The notes beneath the pieces were generated by a model, which saw only the letters and a program-made list of their open reading frames with translations, did not search any database and was not told where the DNA came from. Position numbers and translations under genes: made by a program. A stretch of DNA of 64,000 bases from Pseudomonas putida (lineage in GTDB: Bacteria > Pseudomonadota > Gammaproteobacteria > Pseudomonadales > Pseudomonadaceae): contig NZ_CP016634.1 of NCBI RefSeq assembly GCF_002741075.1, forward strand, positions 1,070,501 to 1,134,500, given 5' to 3'. Below are positions 59,405 to 64,000 of the stretch, in pieces. Position 1 is the first letter of the stretch; the number at the start of each line of letters is the position of its first letter.

Positions 59405-59638
59405 CGAAAACAGCAAGCGAGTGCTTCGCACTCGATCGGGCTTCGCCAGCTTCCACAACGCCCGCGTCGAACCGCCGCTCCCACAATGCCGCGTCGATTC
59501 GCAAGGCATCGCTGATCTTTCCACGGCCTCAATTCCCTCAGGATGGCCTTGCACCTGGCGTCCCGACCTCATCTGAACATGTCTGCACTTGTGCTGGAGG
59601 TAGCAGCCGTTTGCCGCGCTCGGCTTGACGCGTGAAAT
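59405..59638. other. Intergenic, hairpin and REP-like debris
   Basis: About 235 bases without an ORF. GAGTGC/GCACTC (59419-59433) is a small hairpin behind csiR; a GCTCCCACAA segment resembles part of a degenerate REP. The minus strand has no convincing gene. Confidence 0.4.
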
Positions 59639-59663
59639 TTTTCATGTATTTTTTCATGAAAAA
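59639..59663. promoter_or_regulatory. Candidate PuuR-like operator
   Basis: TTTTCATG occurs twice, 12 bases apart; the second copy is part of a perfect palindrome TTTTTCATGAAAAA (59650-59663). It is in the promoter of the XRE-cupin gene and probably serves autoregulation. Confidence 0.5.
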
Positions 59664-59696
59664 TAAATCCAATAATTTCACGGCTGCCCCTGAGCG

Positions 59697-60251
59697 ATGA
59701 AGATGGACGAAGAAGTTGAAGCCCTGGCGATCCTCATTCATGACCTGCGCAAGTTCAAGAATCTGACGCTGGGCGAACTGGCCGAGCGCATCGACCGTTC
59801 GGTTGGTTTTCTTTCCCAGGTGGAACGCGGCGTCTCGCGCCCAACGGTGGCGGACCTTACCGCCATCAGCGAAACACTCGGCGTATCGACCGCGTACTTC
59901 TACAACCTGAGCAAACCCCGTGCCGTCAGCTGGGTGACCCGCCCCCATGAGCGGCGCACGCTGTACTTCGGCTCGGGCATCACCGATGTGCTGGCCTCGC
60001 CCACGATCTCGGGCGCGTTCTCGATGCTCGACAGCCGCCTCGAGCCTGGCGCGAGCAGTGGCGAACAGCACCTGAGCGATCGTTCGGAGCAGGGCTGCTT
60101 CGTGCTCGAGGGCGAACTGACGGTCTGGCTGGAGGACGGCGAGGCCGTGACGCTTCACGCCAACGACAGCTTCCAGCTGCAACCTCACACGAAGTTCCGT
60201 TACGCCAACCTGACGGACAGGCTCACCCGCGTGCTCTGGGTCTTCAACTGA
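59697..60251 (+). CDS. XRE-cupin regulator (PuuR-like)
   Basis: A 184-residue regulator with an XRE HTH (LTLGELAERIDRSVGFLSQVERG at about 25-47) and a C-terminal cupin (EQGCFVLEGELTVWLEDGE, SFQLQPHTKFRYANL). This fusion is typical of PuuR-type repressors of polyamine degradation. It directly precedes the gamma-glutamylpolyamine synthetase gene, 28 bases away. Confidence 0.92.
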   Translation: MKMDEEVEALAILIHDLRKFKNLTLGELAERIDRSVGFLSQVERGVSRPTVADLTAISETLGVSTAYFYNLSKPRAVSWVTRPHERRTLYFGSGITDVLASPTISGAFSMLDSRLEPGASSGEQHLSDRSEQGCFVLEGELTVWLEDGEAVTLHANDSFQLQPHTKFRYANLTDRLTRVLWVFN

Positions 60252-60279
60252 ATTCGTTTCACCTCACAAGGATAAGAAG

Positions 60280-61626
60280 ATGAGTGTCATCTTTCCGGAT
60301 CTGCTGACTGAAGTGCGCTCTTTCCGAGCCCAACACCCAGACGTGCGTTACGTCGATCTGATTGCGCTGGATATTCCCGGGCATTTCTATGGCAAGCGCT
60401 ACCCCATGGACATGCTCGAGAAAGTCGCCGCAGGCGCCCCTTTGAAGCTGCCACAGAACTGTGTGTTGCTGGGTACCCAAGGCGGCCTCTACAAGATTGG
60501 TGACTATTGCTTTGCCGATGGTGACCCGGACGCACCGCGACGTTTGGTGCCTGGCACCCTGAAGCCCGTGCGCTGGGAAAAGGAAGTGATCGCCCAGATG
60601 ATGATCACCTCCGATGGCACCGCCAAGCCGATCGAGTTCGAGCCTCGCGAAGTGCTGGCCCGTGTGCTGCAGCGCCTGGCCAGCCGTGGCATCCGCCCGG
60701 TAGTGGCTTTCGAGCTGGAGTTCTACCTGTTCGATCGCACGCTCAAGGACGGCTTGCCACAGTACCCACGCGATACTGCGACCGATGACGAAGACGATCA
60801 GCCGAACATGCATATCGAACGGCTGTCGCGGTTCTCGTCCGTGTTGCACGAGATGGTCGATGTGGCGAACGAGCAGGGCGTACCGGCCAACGTCATCACG
60901 GCGGAACTTGGCCCTGGTCAATTCGAAATCAACTTCTCCCACAGCGACGATGCGCTGAGCGCGGCGGACTGGTCGGCCTTGTTCTGTCGCAGTACCCGCG
61001 GTGTTGCCATGAAACATGGCTATCGCGCCAGCTTCATGAGCAAACCCTACCTGGACGCTCCGGGCAGCGGCATGCATGTGCATGTGAGCCTCTATGATGC
61101 GGACGGCAACAACCTTTTGGCCGGTTACGGGCAGCGCAACCTGCGCCATGCCGTGGCCGGTTGCCTGGAGCTGCTGCCCCATTGCATGCCCCTCTTCGCC
61201 CCCAACCACAATGCCTATCGTCGCTACGGCGCCATGGTCAACGCCGCGAGCGTGGCGAGTTGGGGCTTCGAGGACCGAGATGCGTGCATTCGCATTCCCG
61301 AGTCCGACCCACGCAACCTGCGTATCGAACACCGTCTGGCCGGCGCCGATGCCAACCCCTACCTGGTGCTGGCGGCCATCCTGACCGGGATGGAGCATGG
61401 TCTTGATCGCGGCGTCGAACCCATCGCACCGCTCAACGACGACCGCACGAGCGGTATCGACTTCCCCAAGGATGCCCTGAGCGCGCTGGCGGCCATGCGC
61501 AATCACCCGGTGGTCAACGAAGGGTTGGGCAGTGAGTTCGTGATGGTCTATTGCGAAAACAAACGCCAGGAACAATTGGATTTCATGAATGCGATCAATG
61601 CGCGTGAATATCGCTGGTTCTTGTAA
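60280..61626 (+). CDS. puuA: Gamma-glutamylpolyamine synthetase (PuuA/PauA, glutamine-synthetase family)
   Basis: A 448-residue type III/GlnA-like ligase: FELEFYLFDRT, AELGPGQFEINFSH, GSGMHVHVSLYD, FAPNHNAYRRYG and the R-rich RIEHRLAGADANPYLVLAAI. It joins glutamate to putrescine or another polyamine with ATP. Preceded by AAGGATAAGAAG. It is part of the PuuR-puuA-puuD-spuC run. Confidence 0.93.
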   Translation: MSVIFPDLLTEVRSFRAQHPDVRYVDLIALDIPGHFYGKRYPMDMLEKVAAGAPLKLPQNCVLLGTQGGLYKIGDYCFADGDPDAPRRLVPGTLKPVRWEKEVIAQMMITSDGTAKPIEFEPREVLARVLQRLASRGIRPVVAFELEFYLFDRTLKDGLPQYPRDTATDDEDDQPNMHIERLSRFSSVLHEMVDVANEQGVPANVITAELGPGQFEINFSHSDDALSAADWSALFCRSTRGVAMKHGYRASFMSKPYLDAPGSGMHVHVSLYDADGNNLLAGYGQRNLRHAVAGCLELLPHCMPLFAPNHNAYRRYGAMVNAASVASWGFEDRDACIRIPESDPRNLRIEHRLAGADANPYLVLAAILTGMEHGLDRGVEPIAPLNDDRTSGIDFPKDALSALAAMRNHPVVNEGLGSEFVMVYCENKRQEQLDFMNAINAREYRWFL

Positions 61627-61705
61627 GTTCCAGTCTCACCCGATTGCGCTGCACTTTCTTTCAAAAGTTTGAATATAACTCGCAATAGATTTGCCGGAGG
61701 ATGAT

Positions 61706-62479
61706 ATGCCACGCGTGCCAGTTATCGGCATCACTGCATGCACTCGCATGATTGAACAACATGCGACCCAGACGATCAGTGAGAAGTATGCGCGCGCTGC
61801 GGCCAAGGCGGCGTGTGGTTTGCCCATCGTGATTCCCAGTCTCGGTGAGCTGATGGATACCGCCGACATCGTTGACACAGTGGATGGGCTGATCTTCACC
61901 GGCTCGCCGTCCAACATCGAACCCTTCCATTACAACGGCCCGGCGAGCGAGCCGGGCACCCATCACGACCCGCTGCGTGATGCCACGACCTTGCCGCTGA
62001 TGCGTGCGGCGATTGCCGCGGGCGTGCCGGTGCTTGGCATCTGCCGTGGGTTCCAGGAAATGAACGTGGCGCTGGGCGGCACACTGCACCAGAAGGTCCA
62101 TGAGACCGGCGTGTTCATGGACCACCGCGAAGGCAAGGACGAGCCCGTTGACCAGCAATATGGCCCGCGCCATGCGATGCATATCCAGCCAGGCGGCCTG
62201 ATGGACCGCATGGGCCTGCCCGCGATCATCGACGTCAACTCCATCCATGGCCAAGGCATCGATGTGCTGGCGCCAGGGCTGAGGGTGGAGGCGCTTGCAC
62301 CGGACGGGCTGGTGGAAGCGATCTCGGTTGTAGGCAGCAAGAGTTTCGCCTTGGCCGTTCAATGGCATCCGGAGTTTCGGGTACTTGAAAACCCCCATTA
62401 CCTGACGATCTTCCAATCGTTTGGAAAAGCCTGCCGGCAACGCTCGGTATTGCGTCAGTTGATGCTGAAAACAGCCTGA
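61706..62479 (+). CDS. puuD: Gamma-glutamyl-gamma-aminobutyrate hydrolase (PuuD)
   Basis: A 257-residue class I glutamine-amidotransferase-like hydrolase. The nucleophile Cys sits in VPVLGICRGFQEMNVALGG and the His in FALAVQWHPEF. It frees GABA from gamma-glutamyl-GABA. The start at 61706 has GGAGG at 6-8 bases. 79 bases after puuA, 72 before spuC. Confidence 0.93.
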   Translation: MPRVPVIGITACTRMIEQHATQTISEKYARAAAKAACGLPIVIPSLGELMDTADIVDTVDGLIFTGSPSNIEPFHYNGPASEPGTHHDPLRDATTLPLMRAAIAAGVPVLGICRGFQEMNVALGGTLHQKVHETGVFMDHREGKDEPVDQQYGPRHAMHIQPGGLMDRMGLPAIIDVNSIHGQGIDVLAPGLRVEALAPDGLVEAISVVGSKSFALAVQWHPEFRVLENPHYLTIFQSFGKACRQRSVLRQLMLKTA

Positions 62480-62551
62480 GCCGTGGCCGTTATTGAAACG
62501 TTGAAAGTTTCCCCGCAGCCCGGCTGCGCCTATTAAAGGAGAGCATTAAAA

Positions 62552-63910
62552 ATGAGTGAAAAGAATTCGCAGACGCTTGCCTGGCAAGCCATGAGCCGTG
62601 ACCATCATCTGGCACCGTTCAGCGACGTCAAGCAACTGGCCGAAAAAGGTCCGCGCATCATTACCTCGGCCAAGGGTGTCTATCTGTGGGACAGCGAAGG
62701 CCACAAGATCCTCGATGGCATGGCGGGCCTGTGGTGTGTGGCCGTCGGCTACGGTCGTGACGAGCTGGCCGATGTGGCCGCCCGGCAGATGAAGGAGCTG
62801 CCGTACTACAACCTGTTCTTCCAGACCGCGCACCCGCCAGCGCTGGAACTGGCCAAGGCGATCGCCGATGTGGCGCCCGAGGGCATGAACCATGTGTTCT
62901 TCACCGGCTCCGGCTCCGAAGGCAACGATACCGTCTTGCGCATGGTTCGCCACTACTGGGCGATCAAGGGCAAGAAGGACAAGAAGGTCATCATCGGCCG
63001 CATCAACGGCTACCACGGTTCCACCGTGGCGGGTGCCGGCCTGGGCGGCATGAGCGGTATGCACCAGCAGGGCGGCCAGCTTCCGGATATCGTGCATATC
63101 CCGCAGCCGTACTGGTTCGGTGAAGGCGGCGACATGACCGAGGCCGAGTTCGGTGTGTGGGCGGCAGAACAACTGGAGAAGAAGATCCTGGACGTGGGCG
63201 AGGACAACGTCGCGGCGTTCATCGCCGAGCCGATCCAGGGCGCGGGCGGTGTGATCATCCCGCCGCAGACCTACTGGCCGAAGATCAAGCAGATCCTGGC
63301 CAAGTACGACATTTTGTTCGTGGCCGATGAAGTGATCTGCGGCTTCGGTCGTACCGGCCAGTGGTTCGGTACCGACTACTACGACCTCAAGCCCGACCTG
63401 ATGACCATCGCCAAGGGCCTGACGTCCGGCTACATCCCCATGGGCGGTGTGATCGTGCGGGACGAAGTGGCCAAGGTGATCAGCGAAGGCGGCGACTTCA
63501 ACCATGGCTTTACCTACTCCGGCCACCCAGTGGCGGCAGCGGTGGGGCTGGAAAATCTGCGTATTCTGCGCGATGAGAAGATCATCGAGCAGGTGCGCGA
63601 CGTCACCGCCCCGTACCTGCAGCAGCGTCTGCGTGAGCTGGCCGACCACCCCTTGGTGGGCCAGGTGCGTGGCCTGGGTATGTTGGGCGCGATCGAGCTG
63701 GTCAAGGACAAGGCCACGCGGGCCCGCTACGAAGGCAAGGGCATCGGCATGATCTGCCGCCAGCACTGCTTCGACAACGGCCTGATCATGCGTGCCGTGG
63801 GCGACACCATGATCATCGCTCCACCGCTGGTGATCAGCATCGAAGAGATCGACGAGCTGGTGGAAAAAGCCCGTAAGTGCCTGGACCTGACCTACCAGGC
63901 TGTCCAGTAA
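62552..63910 (+). CDS. spuC: Polyamine/putrescine aminotransferase (SpuC-type)
   Basis: A 452-residue class III aminotransferase: ILDGMAGLWCVAVGYGRDEL, GSGSEGNDTVLRMVRHYW, IAEPIQGAGGVIIPP, VADEVICGFGRTG and the PLP lysine in MTIAKGLTSGYIPMGG. It transaminates putrescine or a related polyamine (with pyruvate in SpuC). AAAGGAGA precedes the ATG. The last gene in the window. Confidence 0.94.
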   Translation: MSEKNSQTLAWQAMSRDHHLAPFSDVKQLAEKGPRIITSAKGVYLWDSEGHKILDGMAGLWCVAVGYGRDELADVAARQMKELPYYNLFFQTAHPPALELAKAIADVAPEGMNHVFFTGSGSEGNDTVLRMVRHYWAIKGKKDKKVIIGRINGYHGSTVAGAGLGGMSGMHQQGGQLPDIVHIPQPYWFGEGGDMTEAEFGVWAAEQLEKKILDVGEDNVAAFIAEPIQGAGGVIIPPQTYWPKIKQILAKYDILFVADEVICGFGRTGQWFGTDYYDLKPDLMTIAKGLTSGYIPMGGVIVRDEVAKVISEGGDFNHGFTYSGHPVAAAVGLENLRILRDEKIIEQVRDVTAPYLQQRLRELADHPLVGQVRGLGMLGAIELVKDKATRARYEGKGIGMICRQHCFDNGLIMRAVGDTMIIAPPLVISIEEIDELVEKARKCLDLTYQAVQ

Positions 63911-63918
63911 GCCCGTGG

Positions 63919-63945
63919 CCCCTCGGCAGGCTCTCTGCCGAGGGG
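63919..63945 (+). terminator. Terminator after spuC
   Basis: CCCCTCGGCAG and CTGCCGAGGGG form an 11-bp stem with a 5-base loop, followed by TGCTTTCT. Confidence 0.8.
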
Positions 63946-64000
63946 TGCTTTCTGCCTCCCGCCACCCCAATCCATCCCCTCGATCCTTGATCTTGCCTTG

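Noticed and set aside
1..64000. CRISPR arrays, rRNA genes, prophage or complete insertion sequence
   Set aside because: No regularly spaced repeats, rRNA-like sequence, phage structural gene or intact transposase was seen on either strand.

Overview
The window reads as the chromosome of a Pseudomonas, most likely of the P. putida group. The basis is the high GC content, a P. putida-type REP sequence near 47.5 kb, the neighbouring glaH-lhgO-csiR and puuA/puuD/spuC polyamine genes, and the adjacent arginine transaminase genes. Species assignment is inferred from gene content only.

Region 1 (1-19.6 kb) is a stress and low-oxygen island. It encodes a beta-CASP metallo-hydrolase, two phosphoribosyltransferases, an erythromycin-esterase-like protein, a GNAT protein, an FNR-type regulator with all four cluster cysteines, a ferredoxin-reductase-like protein, Hsp20, a CBS protein, phosphoketolase, an ion channel, a second FtsH, a small lipoprotein, a P1B-type ATPase fused to a hemerythrin domain, a divergent PRPP synthetase, a zinc-ribbon protein and two universal stress proteins. 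Almost every promoter region here carries an FNR/ANR-type box (TTGAT/C-N4-A/GTCAA). Nine were found, so the island looks like one oxygen-controlled regulon that includes its own FNR paralogue.

Region 2 (19.6-22.7 kb) is a short arsenic locus (arsR, an arsH remnant, gapdh, arsJ). Region 3 (22.7-26.8 kb) is a periplasmic molybdenum hydroxylase with a three-haem cytochrome c. Region 4 (27-29.6 kb) holds small proteins: hemerythrin, a DUF6555-like protein, NUDIX and a PLDc_N-like membrane protein.

Region 5 (29.6-44 kb) is a catabolic block: a LysR regulator, an M20 amidohydrolase, a YtcJ-type amidohydrolase and a CobW GTPase. These are followed by an arginine transaminase pathway set (aruI-like decarboxylase, polar amino acid ABC transporter, aruH-like aminotransferase, aldehyde dehydrogenase). 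Region 6 (44-51.6 kb) resembles a quaternary-amine or amino-alcohol catabolic locus: two-way transcribed aldehyde dehydrogenase, class II aldolase, choline/betaine-type binding protein, GlxA-like AraC regulator, GMC dehydrogenase and a Rieske oxygenase without a reductase.

Region 7 (51.8-55.9 kb) starts at a tRNA-Val(GAC), followed by about 0.8 kb of decayed DNA (transposase and TetR fragments) and then the copper operon copA, a Met/His-rich protein and copB. Region 8 (56.1-64 kb) contains glutarate hydroxylation genes (glaH, lhgO, csiR) and putrescine gamma-glutamylation genes (PuuR-like regulator, puuA-like ligase, puuD-like hydrolase, spuC). Both routes belong to lysine, GABA and polyamine catabolism.
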